A stretch of DNA of 64,000 nucleotides from Anaerococcus degeneri (GCF_017874475.1 NZ_JAGGLO010000002.1:1-64000), one strand, 5' to 3'. Shown: positions 33,481 to 42,464, counted from the first letter of the stretch. The notes: generated by a model not told the origin, from the letters alone. Numbers and translations are program-made.

Positions 33481-33508
33481 ATTATTTTACCCAAAAATTT
33501 GAGGTCAA
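33481..33508 (-). promoter_or_regulatory. Putative promoter of the M20 gene
   Basis: Minus-strand TTGACC (33503-33508), 16 bases, AATAAT (33481-33486), a few bases before the ribosome site. Confidence 0.45.
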
Positions 33509-33656
33509 AATAATAAATAAGATGAAGAAGGTTTAAATTCTTGTTTACTAGACTCCTTTACCATATTGGTAATACAAAAGTGTTTATACACTTAGTTTAA
33601 CCCGAGTGCAGTCAAGAAGAAATAAAGTTTATAAGACTTAATTCAATTTAAAATTC

Positions 33657-33677
33657 AAAATATTTTATCTTGGATAA
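33657..33677. repeat. Isolated end fragment of the TTATCY-RGATAA repeat family
   Basis: This stretch containing TTATCTTGGATAA is the reverse complement of 59659-59679, which lies at the end of the larger repeat. It overlaps the flank of the clpC terminator. Confidence 0.55.
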
Positions 33678-33708
33678 AAAAAACTAGGAGAATAATTCCC
33701 CTAGGAAA
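33676..33708 (-). terminator. Terminator of the ctsR-clpC operon
   Basis: Minus-strand CTAGGGGAA and TTCTCCTAG form the stem, followed by T8, directly after the clpC stop at 33713. Confidence 0.88.
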
Positions 33709-33712
33709 AAAT

Positions 33713-36154
33713 TTAATTTACTTTTTGTGTTTCTTTAGAAGTCTTAGAAATTTTACTCTTTGAAATATTTCTAAAACATAATTTATCTTTTTGAACGTAT
33801 AACCTAATGGTCATGTCCTTATCAAGCTTATTATCAAGAATATCTTCAGCAAGCCTGTCATCTATCATCTTTGTGATGTGGCGTTCTAGTGGTCTTGCCC
33901 CGTATTCTGAGTTGAAACCTTCCTTGGCTAAGAGGTTTACAACCTTTTCGTCATAGACTATGTCAATGCCGATTTCATTGAGTCTTTCCCTTGTTTTTTC
34001 AAGCATAAGGCCAGTGATTTCCCTAATATTAGCTTGGCTTAGGGAATTGAACATGATTGTTCCATCTAGCCTGTTTAAAAATTCTGGCGCAAAGGAATCC
34101 TTGATGGCCTTTGTTATTATTTCCTTGTTACGTTCGTTGTCAGTCTCTTCCTTATCTTCCGCAAGGTCAAAACCGATTGATGTCGCCTTGGTAAGGCTTG
34201 ATACACCAACATTCGATGTCATGATTATGATGGTATTTTTAAAATCAATGGTCCTACCTTGGCCGTCTGTTAATCTTCCGTCATCTAGGATTTGTAGAAG
34301 GAGGTTAAAGACGTCTGGATGAGCCTTTTCAATTTCGTCAAAGAGGATTACCGAATATGGATTGGTCCTTACAGCCTCAGTTAATTGGCCACCTTCTTCG
34401 TATCCAACATAGCCAGGAGGTGATCCTACCAAACGGCTTACGGCAAATTTCTCCATATATTCACTCATATCCATCCTAATTAGCCTGTCTTCTGAACCGA
34501 AAAGGGCTTGGGCTAAGCTTTTTGCAAGGTAAGTCTTACCCACACCAGTAGGTCCTACAAAGATGAAAGACCCGATTGGTTTTTTAGGATCTTTAAGACC
34601 TACCCTTGCCCTTTTGATTGCACGGGCCACAGAGGAAATCGCATCATCTTGGCCAATAACTGTTCCAGCCAAATTCTTATCAAGACTAGCATACTTGGCT
34701 TTTTCGTCTTCTGTGAGTCTTTCAACCGGAACCTTAGACCAAGAAGCGACAATATTTGCTATATCATCATAGGCAATAGCTAGCTTATAGCCTTTACTTT
34801 CCTCTTCATTTTCCTCTTCTAGGTCAAATTTCTTTTGATTTATTATATCACGGAGCTTGGCGGCCTTTTCGAAGTCTTGGTCAAGGACTGCCTGATCCTT
34901 TTCCGTCTTTAGTTTCTCCAGTATATCCTCATTGGTATCTGTATTTTCTTCCTCATCGTCAAAGGCCAAAATCCTTAGCTTTGATGCCGCTTCGTCAATT
35001 AGGTCGATGGCCTTATCCGGCAAGTACCTATCGGTGATATACCTGTCAGATAAGTCAACAGCCGCATTTATAGCCTCGTCTGTGATTTCCACCTTGTGGT
35101 GGTCTTGGTAAATAGACTTTAGGCCTTTAATGATTTTTTTAGAATCTTCTAGGCTTGGCTCGTCAACTTGGACTTCCTGCATACGACGGGCAAGGGCAGA
35201 GTCCTTTTCCACGTGTTTTCTGTATTCGTCAATGGTTGTAGCCCCTATTACCTGCAAGTCCCCCTTGGCCAAAATTGGCTTTAGGATATTTGCTGCATCC
35301 ATTGATCCTTCGGCAGCACCTGCCCCAAGTACCATGTGAAACTCATCTATAAATAGAATCAAATCATCACGGTTAGCGGCTTCTTCGAATAATTTTTTTA
35401 GCCTATCTTCAAAATCGCCCCTATACTTAGTACCCGCAATCATGGAAGCAAGGTCCAGACTTAAAATAGTTTTGTCCTTCATTATTCCAGGCAGATTACC
35501 ATTTACAAGTTCATATGCAAGGCCTTCTGCGATAGCTGTCTTGCCCACGCCTGGTTCCCCGATTAGGATTGGATTATTTTTGGTTCTTCTCATTAGGATT
35601 TGGATTATCCTCTTGATTTCCTCATCCCTGCCTATTACCGGGTCGATTTTTCCTGCCTTGGATAGGTCGTTTAAGTTGGTGCAGAAATTTGTGATATTTT
35701 CACTAAATTTAGAAGTCGCCTTGCCTTCTGATTTTTCGGCCCTAACCATAGTTAGAAGTTGCTTTTTGATGGTTTCCTTGTCCACTCCTGAGAGCAAAAA
35801 CATGATGTTTGTGAAGGAATCTTCATCATTTATGATTGCCAAAAGGACATCTTCCTCGCTAGTCGCTAAGGCTCTCCTGTTGTTGGCGTAAAATCTCGCA
35901 GTTTCTAATATTTTCCTTACTTTTTTGCTATATTCAGTTGCAGGCCTTACAGCTGTCCCCCTGCCAATATTGTTAATGACAATGGACCTTAAAAGCTCGT
36001 AATTAGCTCCAGCCGCCTCTAGGGCCTTAGTCGCCCCTGACCCTGTTTTCATGAGGGCAAGGAGGAGGTGTTCAGTCCCAATATAGTCGTGGTTTAGACT
36101 GTAGGACTCACGCCTTGCCTGCTGGGTTAGTCTGTTTAATCTATTGTTTTCCAT
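33713..36154 (-). CDS. clpC: ClpC, Clp protease ATP-binding subunit
   Basis: An 813-residue AAA+ unfoldase feeding ClpP. The N-terminal repeat domain (1-140) starts [23 protein letters not shown]1 has GEPGVGKTA and [13 protein letters not shown]-like middle segment (about 420-445) follows. D2 has GPTGVGKTY and [14 protein letters not shown], and the ClpP-docking loop is seen as SIGFD (about 670). All ATPase residues look intact. The start overlaps mcsB by 14 bases with a GGGGGAAAG ribosome site. It is the last gene of the ctsR heat-shock operon. Confidence 0.96.
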   Translation of the reverse strand: MENNRLNRLTQQARRESYSLNHDYIGTEHLLLALMKTGSGATKALEAAGANYELLRSIVINNIGRGTAVRPATEYSKKVRKILETARFYANNRRALATSEEDVLLAIINDEDSFTNIMFLLSGVDKETIKKQLLTMVRAEKSEGKATSKFSENITNFCTNLNDLSKAGKIDPVIGRDEEIKRIIQILMRRTKNNPILIGEPGVGKTAIAEGLAYELVNGNLPGIMKDKTILSLDLASMIAGTKYRGDFEDRLKKLFEEAANRDDLILFIDEFHMVLGAGAAEGSMDAANILKPILAKGDLQVIGATTIDEYRKHVEKDSALARRMQEVQVDEPSLEDSKKIIKGLKSIYQDHHKVEITDEAINAAVDLSDRYITDRYLPDKAIDLIDEAASKLRILAFDDEEENTDTNEDILEKLKTEKDQAVLDQDFEKAAKLRDIINQKKFDLEEENEEESKGYKLAIAYDDIANIVASWSKVPVERLTEDEKAKYASLDKNLAGTVIGQDDAISSVARAIKRARVGLKDPKKPIGSFIFVGPTGVGKTYLAKSLAQALFGSEDRLIRMDMSEYMEKFAVSRLVGSPPGYVGYEEGGQLTEAVRTNPYSVILFDEIEKAHPDVFNLLLQILDDGRLTDGQGRTIDFKNTIIIMTSNVGVSSLTKATSIGFDLAEDKEETDNERNKEIITKAIKDSFAPEFLNRLDGTIMFNSLSQANIREITGLMLEKTRERLNEIGIDIVYDEKVVNLLAKEGFNSEYGARPLERHITKMIDDRLAEDILDNKLDKDMTIRLYVQKDKLCFRNISKSKISKTSKETQKVN

Positions 36155-37121
36155 GGCTTTCCCCCATTTCTTTCATCAAATATTCGTACCTTACGGCATC
36201 GAAATTTTCCTTATACTTATGTGAAGAAAGATTTTTGATCAAATTATTTAGTTCGTCTTCTGATAATTTCACATCAAAACCCAAAAGCTGGTATTTCTTA
36301 AGCCTATAAAGGCCCTTCATCATCTTATCAAGGCTCTTAACCAAGCCTGTTTCGAGACTCTTTTCAATTAAATCAATCTCTTCTTCTACTTCTCTATCAT
36401 CTATATTATTTAAAATCCTATAATCTCTCCTAAACCTTCTCTCGTTTTTGACCAGAGTTTCTAGGTCTTTTTCTATCTTTTTGAGGTAAGCTTCAGGATT
36501 ATCCCTGTAATTTCCATAATTTTTTAACAAATATAGGTCATCTGCATAGGACTTAAGGCCTTGTGGCACAAATTTCTGTGGGTATAGGCCCGCATAGACC
36601 ATGGCCTGCTCAAAACCTGCGTAGGTTTTTGGATTATCAATTAGGCCGAAAAGGAATAATTTTATCCAAATTTCAAGGCCTGTACCTGCATTTCTAGCCC
36701 CACTTGTCAGATAACCGTATTCGCTAGAAAAGGCAAAATCAAAGTGGTCGTCGAGGACTTTTTCAATTTCGACTGCCTTTTTGTAGGCCCCGGTCAAATC
36801 CAAGTCAAAATTGGAAATATTTATGGAAATGTGGTCCCTATCGTTAATTACAAGGGTAGTATCGCCCTCAAAAACAATGCCAACCTGGGCGAGTTTACCA
36901 GTAACATCTGGACTTAGGACCATTTCTGAAATCAATCTGTCAATGGTTTCATCATCCAAATCGGAAAGCAAAACCAGCCTGTCGCCAAAAACATTCCTTA
37001 CCATATCCATTATTACAAGACTTTCGTCATAGGTCATAGTTGTTGGGAAATCATAGCCCTTTATATTTCGTCTTATAGATAGGTTAGTAGAGATTAGGAC
37101 ATCTTTTGCATAATCTATCAA
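36141..37121 (-). CDS. mcsB: McsB-like protein (arginine kinase fold) with altered active site
   Basis: Placed between mcsA and clpC and clearly McsB-like in segments such as FPTTMTYDES, DHISINISNFD and EYGYLTSGARNAGTGL. McsB uses ATP to phosphorylate protein arginines, marking clients and inactivating CtsR. Here the ATP-phosphate-binding arginines I recall from Bacillus McsB seem lost: SSRIR reads STNLS, DHIRI reads DHISI, RASVM reads EIWIK, and RGIYGE reads AGLYPQ. Length 326 is also shorter than about 360. It is probably a pseudokinase scaffold. Start is TTG overlapping the mcsA stop (TTGA), with AGGTG upstream. Confidence 0.82.
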   Translation of the reverse strand: MIDYAKDVLISTNLSIRRNIKGYDFPTTMTYDESLVIMDMVRNVFGDRLVLLSDLDDETIDRLISEMVLSPDVTGKLAQVGIVFEGDTTLVINDRDHISINISNFDLDLTGAYKKAVEIEKVLDDHFDFAFSSEYGYLTSGARNAGTGLEIWIKLFLFGLIDNPKTYAGFEQAMVYAGLYPQKFVPQGLKSYADDLYLLKNYGNYRDNPEAYLKKIEKDLETLVKNERRFRRDYRILNNIDDREVEEEIDLIEKSLETGLVKSLDKMMKGLYRLKKYQLLGFDVKLSEDELNNLIKNLSSHKYKENFDAVRYEYLMKEMGESHGKQ

Positions 37122-37702
37122 TTTTTCACCTGCATATTTAGTTTATCAATTTTTTCCTTAAGGTCAGCTGCCAGCTCGTAATCCTCTGTTTGAACAGATT
37201 CGTTGAGCCTTTTAGAGAGTTCTTTGATCTCATCAGCAACTTCCTTAAACTTTCTTTCCGCCCTTGGGTAGGCGCCCTTATAGTCGCTAAAATTATTGTA
37301 GGTCTTTAAAACCTTGTCTGTAAGGGTCTTATCTAAATTATAGCAATGGGCACAACCAAAGACTCCATTTCTAATATTCGACTCCAAATTCCCACAATAT
37401 GGGCAGGATTTTTCGTCTACATTTAATATATAAGATAATTCTTTGTTAGCCTGGTTGTATTTATATTCATAAAATCCGTCTATAACTTCCTCAAGACTCG
37501 GGATAAACTTTTGCAAAAGCCCTTCCAAATCCTTTGGATTGAAAGAAATATTTTCCCCACTAATTTTTGTCGGATCAAAATTTTCTGGAGCATTTGAATA
37601 TTTTTTCATACAATCTGAACAAAGGTGGATATTGTGGCTATTGCCGTTAAAAATCACCTTAAGGCTCACACTGGCTTCCTTGCCGCATTTATCACATTTC
37701 AT
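37118..37702 (-). CDS. mcsA: McsA, zinc-finger activator protein
   Basis: A 194-residue protein with two CxxC zinc-binding pairs in the N-terminal half (CDKCGKEAS with CSDCMKKY, then CPYCGNLES with CAHCYN) and a C-terminal UVR-type helix pair (YELAADLKEKIDKLN). McsA partners McsB and CtsR in heat and metal stress. It starts 1 base after ctsR and overlaps mcsB by 4 bases, the standard operon order. Confidence 0.93.
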   Translation of the reverse strand: MKCDKCGKEASVSLKVIFNGNSHNIHLCSDCMKKYSNAPENFDPTKISGENISFNPKDLEGLLQKFIPSLEEVIDGFYEYKYNQANKELSYILNVDEKSCPYCGNLESNIRNGVFGCAHCYNLDKTLTDKVLKTYNNFSDYKGAYPRAERKFKEVADEIKELSKRLNESVQTEDYELAADLKEKIDKLNMQVKN

Positions 37703-37703
37703 A

Positions 37704-38165
37704 TTAACTCCTTGCCAAAATACTCAAAAGAAGGCTTCTGACAATCGAGGCCCTGACTGTGTTTCGGCCCTTAGCTTCAATATCTGCCAGGGTTTTGTCA
37801 CTTGTCGCATACCTAGCCATCAGGTACTCGTTTTTGTCAAAATATTCCCTCTCATAAAGGTCTCTAAAAAGATTATTGGCGTTTGATTCGCTCATTTCCT
37901 TGGCCAAATTCCTAAGTAAATAGGAAATATAGTCGTCTTCTTCAACAATGCTTATTATTTTTATAAAGCCATTGCCGCCACGCTTACTCTCAATTAGGTA
38001 GCCATTATAAGGTGTAAACCTGGTTGAAAGCACGTAATTTATCTGGCTTGGCGAACAATCAAACTGACTCGCCAGCTCATTTCTCCCAATTTCCAAAGCG
38101 CCGTCCACGCTATCTTCGAGCATCAGCTTTAGAAATCTTTCTATTTGATTAGTTAAACCTGCCAT
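37704..38165 (-). CDS. ctsR: CtsR, class III heat-shock repressor
   Basis: A 153-residue dimeric repressor with an N-terminal winged helix-turn-helix (LASQFDCSPSQINYVLSTRF, about 30-49) and the glycine-rich wing RGGNGFIKI (about 62-70). In Bacillus that loop (RGGGGYIRI) is the temperature sensor; here one Gly is Asn. GGAG precedes the ATG. It heads the operon and has a CtsR box in its own leader. Confidence 0.94.
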   Translation of the reverse strand: MAGLTNQIERFLKLMLEDSVDGALEIGRNELASQFDCSPSQINYVLSTRFTPYNGYLIESKRGGNGFIKIISIVEEDDYISYLLRNLAKEMSESNANNLFRDLYEREYFDKNEYLMARYATSDKTLADIEAKGRNTVRASIVRSLLLSILARS

Positions 38166-38201
38166 AATCTCCTGTCTTTCTGTATTTCTAGGTCAAAGCT
38201 T

Positions 38202-38218
38202 ACTGACTATCTCTGACC
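38202..38218 (-). promoter_or_regulatory. CtsR box in the ctsR leader
   Basis: Minus-strand heptads GGTCAGA and AGTCAGT separated by GAT fit the CtsR pattern RGTCANANANRGTCAAA in spacing, with base changes. A further plus-strand GGTCAAA lies at 38191-38197. Confidence 0.7.
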
Positions 38219-38257
38219 ATTACTTGTAAAATAAAGGAAGCGACGCTTCCTAAATTA

Positions 38258-38286
38258 ATTATACTAGTTTAGTAGGAATTTACAAA
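38258..38286 (-). promoter_or_regulatory. Promoter of the ctsR operon
   Basis: Minus-strand TTTGTA (38281-38286), 17 bases, TATAAT (38258-38263). The start near 38251 coincides with a GGAAGCG-CGCTTCC hairpin (38236-38250). The CtsR box lies in the roughly 85-nt leader. Confidence 0.6.
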
Positions 38287-38300
38287 GTAAATATCTTTTT

Positions 38301-38336
38301 GAAAACAAAAGCGCCCCGAGAATCGGCCAGGGCACT
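38301..38336 (-). terminator. Terminator of the YugP-like gene
   Basis: Minus-strand GTGCCC...GGGCGC with inner CCGA-TTC-TCGG, then TTTTGTTTTC, 23 bases after the stop at 38359. Confidence 0.75.
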
Positions 38337-38358
38337 AATTTTCTATTGAAAATTCCTC

Positions 38359-39060
38359 CTAATCCCTACGGTTCCTGCCCCCAAACAAGAGGAAGAGCCT
38401 CAATAATTGAAGGGCTGTGGCAAGGGTTGCTGCCACATAGGTTAGGGCGGCAGACCTTAGCATATCCTTAGCCCCTGTGATCTCGCTTTCATCAAGGATA
38501 CGGGTCCTTTCAAGAGCTACAATGGCACGTCTTGACGCATCAAATTCCACAGGTAGGGTCACGATTTGGAATAAAAGTGTAAGGGAAAATAAGGCTAGAC
38601 CTATGGTTATAAGTTTTTGTTGGGACATAAAGACTCCCGCTAAAAGGATTGGAAAAGACAATCTCGACCCAAAATTAACCGCAGGCACCATATATGATTT
38701 GACCTTAAGTGGGATATAGCCTTCCTTAAACTGGATAACGTGGCCAATCTCGTGGAGGGCAACAGCCAAAGATGCTATTGACGAATCATGGAAAGAAGTG
38801 TCAGATAAGGCAACTTCCTTAGTCATAGGATTAAAATAATCCGACAAGGATCCAGGAATCCTCTTAATAGAAATATCCCTGTAATTATTATAATCAAGGA
38901 CCATCTGAGCAGCTTCCGCCCCAGTCATCCCGCGTTTCGACCTGATTTTTCTATACTTATTAAATTTTGAAGTGATATTAGCCTGGGCCAGCATTGAAAT
39001 TACAAGGCCAATCAAGACTAAAAAGTAAGTCTTATCAAAATAAAATCCATATGGATACAT
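38359..39060 (-). CDS. Zinc membrane metalloprotease, YugP/DUF neutral zinc peptidase family
   Basis: A 233-residue membrane protein of the YugP type: an N-terminal helix, a cytoplasmic or extracytoplasmic domain with the HExxH zinc motif in VALHEIGHVIQF (about 110-121), then two to three more helices (SFPILLAGVF and following). The downstream LPVEFDASRRAI is also conserved and likely holds the third ligand. The ATG at 39060 has AGAGG at proper distance, giving the family-typical start MYPYGFYFD. Its promoter carries a CtsR box, so it appears to belong to the heat-shock regulon, fitting a membrane quality-control role (inference). Confidence 0.9.
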   Translation of the reverse strand: MYPYGFYFDKTYFLVLIGLVISMLAQANITSKFNKYRKIRSKRGMTGAEAAQMVLDYNNYRDISIKRIPGSLSDYFNPMTKEVALSDTSFHDSSIASLAVALHEIGHVIQFKEGYIPLKVKSYMVPAVNFGSRLSFPILLAGVFMSQQKLITIGLALFSLTLLFQIVTLPVEFDASRRAIVALERTRILDESEITGAKDMLRSAALTYVAATLATALQLLRLFLLFGGRNRRD

Positions 39061-39102
39061 AATATTCCTCTTTTCTATTTTCAAAAAATTGGTATTAGAT
39101 CT

Positions 39103-39141
39103 ATTATATTCAAATTTTGTTAAAAGTCAAAGAAGGTCAAA
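39103..39141 (-). promoter_or_regulatory. CtsR-controlled promoter of the metalloprotease gene
   Basis: Minus-strand TTGACT (39125-39130), 16 bases, TATAAT (39103-39108). On the plus strand AGTCAAA-GAA-GGTCAAA (39125-39141) matches the CtsR consensus essentially perfectly and covers the -35 box. Confidence 0.88.
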
Positions 39142-39148
39142 GTTCTTT

Positions 39149-39400
39149 TCACTAAGTGAGTCTAGTATTCCAGGAATATTTTCTTTTTTTATTAATCCGA
39201 GATTAACTGTATCATCTATATTATCTCAGTCATTTACATGACTGCTCTGTAACTGGGGGAACCCCAAGGGACCTTCCGCAGGATCCCTTGGGGCTCCCCC
39301 TTAGAACGAAGATTCAACTGTAAATAAAATTATCACATATTAAATAGATAACTTATCTCGGATAAGAAAAAAGATATTTTGTCTCGGATAAAAAAGTTAT
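39149..39400. repeat. Intergenic repeat, copy A (about 250 bp)
   Basis: Its left half (TTCACTAAGTGAGTCTAG, then AATCCGAGATTAACTGTATC and TCATTTACATGAC) matches the reverse complement of 60430-60555. Its right half (GAAGATTCAACTGTAAATAA and CTTATCTCGGATAAG) matches the reverse complement of 59659-59745. The centre is a GC-rich hairpin (GGGACCTTCCGCAGGATCCC within GGGGGA...CTCCCCC). It carries several TTATCTCGGATAA-like palindromes and no coding frame. It fills the gap between the YugP and GNAT genes. Confidence 0.8.
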
Positions 39401-39832
39401 TTATTTTATTTCCAAAACCATCTTAATATGTTCAATACCATCTAGCAAAAATGGCTCTGAGTCTTCCACGAAACCCACTTTTTTATATAATTTTTTGGCG
39501 TAGGTTTGGGCTTCTATGATAATTTTCTTGGCCTGGTATTTTTCCTTTGCTGCCCTTATAGCTTCTTTTAGGATTAAACTTCCGTGGCCTTTTCTTCTTT
39601 CTTTGGCAATGACCCTGCCTAGATGGATTTGGCCGTCTTCCTTGTAGACCCTGGCGTAGGCGAGGATTTCTCCTTCATTTTCCAAATAAATATGAATTGC
39701 ATCATAATCTTTGCCGTCTATTTCCGGGTAGGGACAGGCTTGTTCTACCACAAAAACATAGACCCTGAGTCTTAGGATCTCGTAAAGTTCACGGTTTGTT
39801 AAGTCATCAAAAGTTTTAATTATACTCTGCAT
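39401..39832 (-). CDS. GNAT acetyltransferase, ElaA family
   Basis: A 143-residue acetyltransferase. ElaA hallmarks are LRLRVYVFVVEQACPYPEIDGKD (about 20-42) and the acetyl-CoA loop HLGRVIAKERRKGHGSLIL (about 70-88). Substrate unknown. The chosen ATG at 39832 gives the family-typical length. A TTG five codons upstream is possible. Its stop lies right at the end of repeat copy A, so no separate terminator is visible. Confidence 0.88.
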   Translation of the reverse strand: MQSIIKTFDDLTNRELYEILRLRVYVFVVEQACPYPEIDGKDYDAIHIYLENEGEILAYARVYKEDGQIHLGRVIAKERRKGHGSLILKEAIRAAKEKYQAKKIIIEAQTYAKKLYKKVGFVEDSEPFLLDGIEHIKMVLEIK

Positions 39833-40097
39833 TATTATCCCATCCAAATTCCATAAATTTGTAAATATCTTTTATCCTGTTAATCTCTTATCCTAAAACA
39901 ATTATAACAGATTGTGTTGAGAATAAAACCTGTTTTTACCCGATTATCATTAAACATCCAAATTTTCATAAAGCAAATTCCTAACCTTATATAACCTATC
40001 AATATCTTTAGAGACGTTACTAATAAATAGGAAAATAATCCAAAACGTCCTGGATATTTCAAATATTTTAAAAAATACAAACAGATTATCAATATTT

Positions 40098-40140
40098 ATT
40101 GAAATTCCCGGATGAATATTGTATAATGATTCTCATTATC
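40098..40140 (+). promoter_or_regulatory. Fur-box promoter of the coiled-coil surface protein
   Basis: TTGAAA (40098-40103), exactly 17 bases, TATAAT (40121-40126). From 40121 the sequence TATAATGATTCTCATTATC is nearly the Fur 19-mer GATAATGATAATCATTATC and covers the -10 box, so iron-loaded Fur would block transcription. The rest of the 39833-40176 gap is AT-rich without other signals. Confidence 0.8.
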
Positions 40141-40176
40141 AATATATTACTTTATTTATGAGTAAAAGGAGAATTT

Positions 40177-42009
40177 ATGAAAAAAACAAAAATTATAGCC
40201 CTAGCTATGTCAGTAAGTCTTGTACTCGGAGGAGCCTACATCATAGACTCAAAAACCAACATAGCCTATGCTGAAGAAGAAAAAAACATCGCCCAACAAA
40301 TAGAAGAAAAAAAAGCTAATATTCAAGAACTTGAGAAAGAAAACTCAAAACTCGATAAAGAAGTTTCTGACCTAGAAAAAAATCTAGAAAATTTAAATAA
40401 ATTAAATAAGGAACTTGAAGTCTTAACTTCAGAAGCAGACAAATTATACGAAATTTATGCAACTAAATATGAAGAATGGGAAAGGCTAGATAAACTCGTT
40501 AAAGACGGTATAGCTAAGCGAGAAGCCTTATGCGACGAATATAATGCCTTGGTTGAACAGTTGAAAAATGACCCAACAAATAAAGATCTAGAATCCAAAA
40601 AAACTGCCAAAGCCTACCAATGGGGCGACCAAGTTGAAAAAGTAAAAGAAGATACCCAAAAAAGAACTGAGCAATATCTTGCAATGAAAGACGATGAAGA
40701 AAAATATGCAGAAGCCGACGCCAAGTATCTTGAGAAAAAAGCTGAAGTAAGCGAAGAAGAAGAAAAGACCAAAGGTATTTCTGAGAAAATCGAAGAAAAA
40801 AAAGAAAAAATAAAAAATAATAGCAGAAAAATCAATGTTCTAAAAGAACAAAGAAAAACTCTTGAGGATTTAAAATCCAAAGAGGATAAAGAAAATATAG
40901 ATGATAATGAAGACGGCGATGAAAAACAGAAACCTGTTGAACAGCAAATTGCTGATGATAAGAATAAACTTGATAAGCTAAAAGACGAAAACAAAAAACA
41001 AAATGAAGAAATAGATAAGTTAAAAGAACAAATGGTAGACACCCCTAGCCTAAGAGAAGAATTTGAAAAATTAAAAGAAAATAGGGATGCTAAATACAAT
41101 ATTTATGTAAATAAAAATAAAGAGCTAGATGAACGCAGGATGGAATATTCAAAGGCAAATGAATTAAAGAACGAACTAAAAAACAAATATAAAGATGCCC
41201 AAAAAAAACTCGATAAAGATCCAGGTAATGCAGCTCTACAAAAAGAAGTAGATGAAATATTAAAAAATTGGCAAGAGAATAATGAAAAGTTAGAAAAAGC
41301 CGAGCAAGCTTGCACAGAACTAGATAATGAAATAGATTCAATAAATAATGATTATAAAACCATTAATAAAAGATACAAAGAATTTAAAACTGACCTTGAA
41401 GCCAAAGAAGATAAAAATCAAGAACTAGAATTTAAAATAGGAGTAATAAACAAAAAAATCAAAAAAAATGAATCAAAAATAAAAGTCCTAAACAGCAAGC
41501 TAGAAGCTAACAATGCCAAAGTTCTTAATAAGTATAAAGAAAATGCTAATAAAGAAATTGACGGACTTTCTAACCTCAGCGAAGAGGAAAAGAAAGTGGC
41601 TAAGGATAAGGTTCATAAGGCCGATACTGTAGAAAAGGTCAACCAAGCCCTTGAAAATGCAAAGAAATTAGCTGAGAAAAATTTAGCTAAGGCCAAGGAA
41701 GAGGAAAGGAAGAATAAGGAGAAAAAAGATTATAATCCAATCCTTCCAGACCCAGACTATAATTACTACCTAGGCGGAGACAAGGACAAAGATACCAAGA
41801 AAAAGACCCTCTCAGCCAAGACTGTCCTCAGACTAAAAGAGGCTGTCGAGAGAAGCAAGACCGCCATTAAAGCAGCTGAGCTCCTAATGGAAATAGCTCC
41901 AAAGAAAGTAGCTGACGTCAAACCACAGCTATTACAACTAATCAAAAAATCCAAAGAACTTCAAAAAATAGCAGAAAAAATCCTAGCCGAAAATGGTTAT
42001 GCTTATTAG
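40177..42009 (+). CDS. Secreted coiled-coil protein with GA-module-like segment
   Basis: A 610-residue protein with a signal peptide (cleavage near AYAEEE, about residue 32). It is followed by about 420 residues of Lys/Glu-rich coiled coil containing two FEKLKENRDAKYN-like repeats, then a three-helix unit near 455-505 (NANKEIDGLSNLSEEEKKVA...ADTVEKVNQALENAKKLA) like the GA/FIVAR modules of albumin- or matrix-binding proteins. A Pro/Tyr linker (ILPDPDYNYYLGG) leads to a basic C-terminal helical tail. No LPXTG sorting signal is seen, so it is released or held non-covalently. Iron-dependent expression is implied by the Fur box. Albumin binding is unproven. Confidence 0.8.
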   Translation: MKKTKIIALAMSVSLVLGGAYIIDSKTNIAYAEEEKNIAQQIEEKKANIQELEKENSKLDKEVSDLEKNLENLNKLNKELEVLTSEADKLYEIYATKYEEWERLDKLVKDGIAKREALCDEYNALVEQLKNDPTNKDLESKKTAKAYQWGDQVEKVKEDTQKRTEQYLAMKDDEEKYAEADAKYLEKKAEVSEEEEKTKGISEKIEEKKEKIKNNSRKINVLKEQRKTLEDLKSKEDKENIDDNEDGDEKQKPVEQQIADDKNKLDKLKDENKKQNEEIDKLKEQMVDTPSLREEFEKLKENRDAKYNIYVNKNKELDERRMEYSKANELKNELKNKYKDAQKKLDKDPGNAALQKEVDEILKNWQENNEKLEKAEQACTELDNEIDSINNDYKTINKRYKEFKTDLEAKEDKNQELEFKIGVINKKIKKNESKIKVLNSKLEANNAKVLNKYKENANKEIDGLSNLSEEEKKVAKDKVHKADTVEKVNQALENAKKLAEKNLAKAKEEERKNKEKKDYNPILPDPDYNYYLGGDKDKDTKKKTLSAKTVLRLKEAVERSKTAIKAAELLMEIAPKKVADVKPQLLQLIKKSKELQKIAEKILAENGYAY

Positions 42010-42137
42010 GCGGATTTGACAAAAATAAATCACAAAATAATATTATAAACAAGAGATAATAGAAAAATTTAATCCTATAAATAATTCCCAATCCAAAAGG
42101 GAAAAAGATTAAAAAAACACTCTTATCTAACTAAAAG

Positions 42138-42163
42138 ACCCGGGCGAAAAGCCCGAGTTTTTT
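42138..42163 (+). terminator. Terminator of the coiled-coil protein gene
   Basis: CCGGGC-GAAAA-GCCCG stem followed by AGTTTTTTT. Confidence 0.9.
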
Positions 42164-42464
42164 TGCCCAAATAAACCCTTGTCAGGATTTAGGTTGGTAG
42201 ACAAAAATTTTTACAGTCTCTTTTCTAAAATCTAAACATTACAAAAGAAAAAATCCCCACACATATACTTATGTAGTGAGAGGAGAATATATTATATCTT
42301 ATTATTATATCTTGTATTATTCTCTTAGTATTTTTTTGCAATAGGGTGCTGACAATTTTTCGCTATGGGGTATGCAAATTTTTGCCTATGGGTATTAGAG
42401 TTTACTTATATACTAGGGCAATTTTCTCCTAGCCTTGGTGGGGTTTTTATCTTAAAAAAATCTT
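42164..42464. other. Gene-free AT-rich stretch with an imperfect 24-bp tandem repeat
   Basis: No credible coding frame. At about 42336-42410 three degenerate units of roughly 24 bases follow each other (GCAATAGGGTGCTGACAATT, then GCTATGGGGTATGCAAATT, then CCTATGGGTATTAG). Around 42282-42330 an AT-rich inverted repeat is framed by GAGGAGAATA and TATTCTCTT. Function unknown. Confidence 0.4.

Noticed and set aside
39880-40092. Open frame of 70 codons on the minus strand upstream of the surface protein gene
   Set aside because: AT-rich chance frame without ribosome site, overlapping the -35 region of the Fur-box promoter.
40614-41341. Long minus-strand frames rich in Ser/Leu/Phe opposite the coiled-coil gene
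   Set aside because: Mirror image of Lys/Glu-rich codons of the real plus-strand gene; no ribosome sites.
42336-42410. CRISPR-like array
   Set aside because: Units are degenerate, directly adjacent without spacers, and no cas genes are present.
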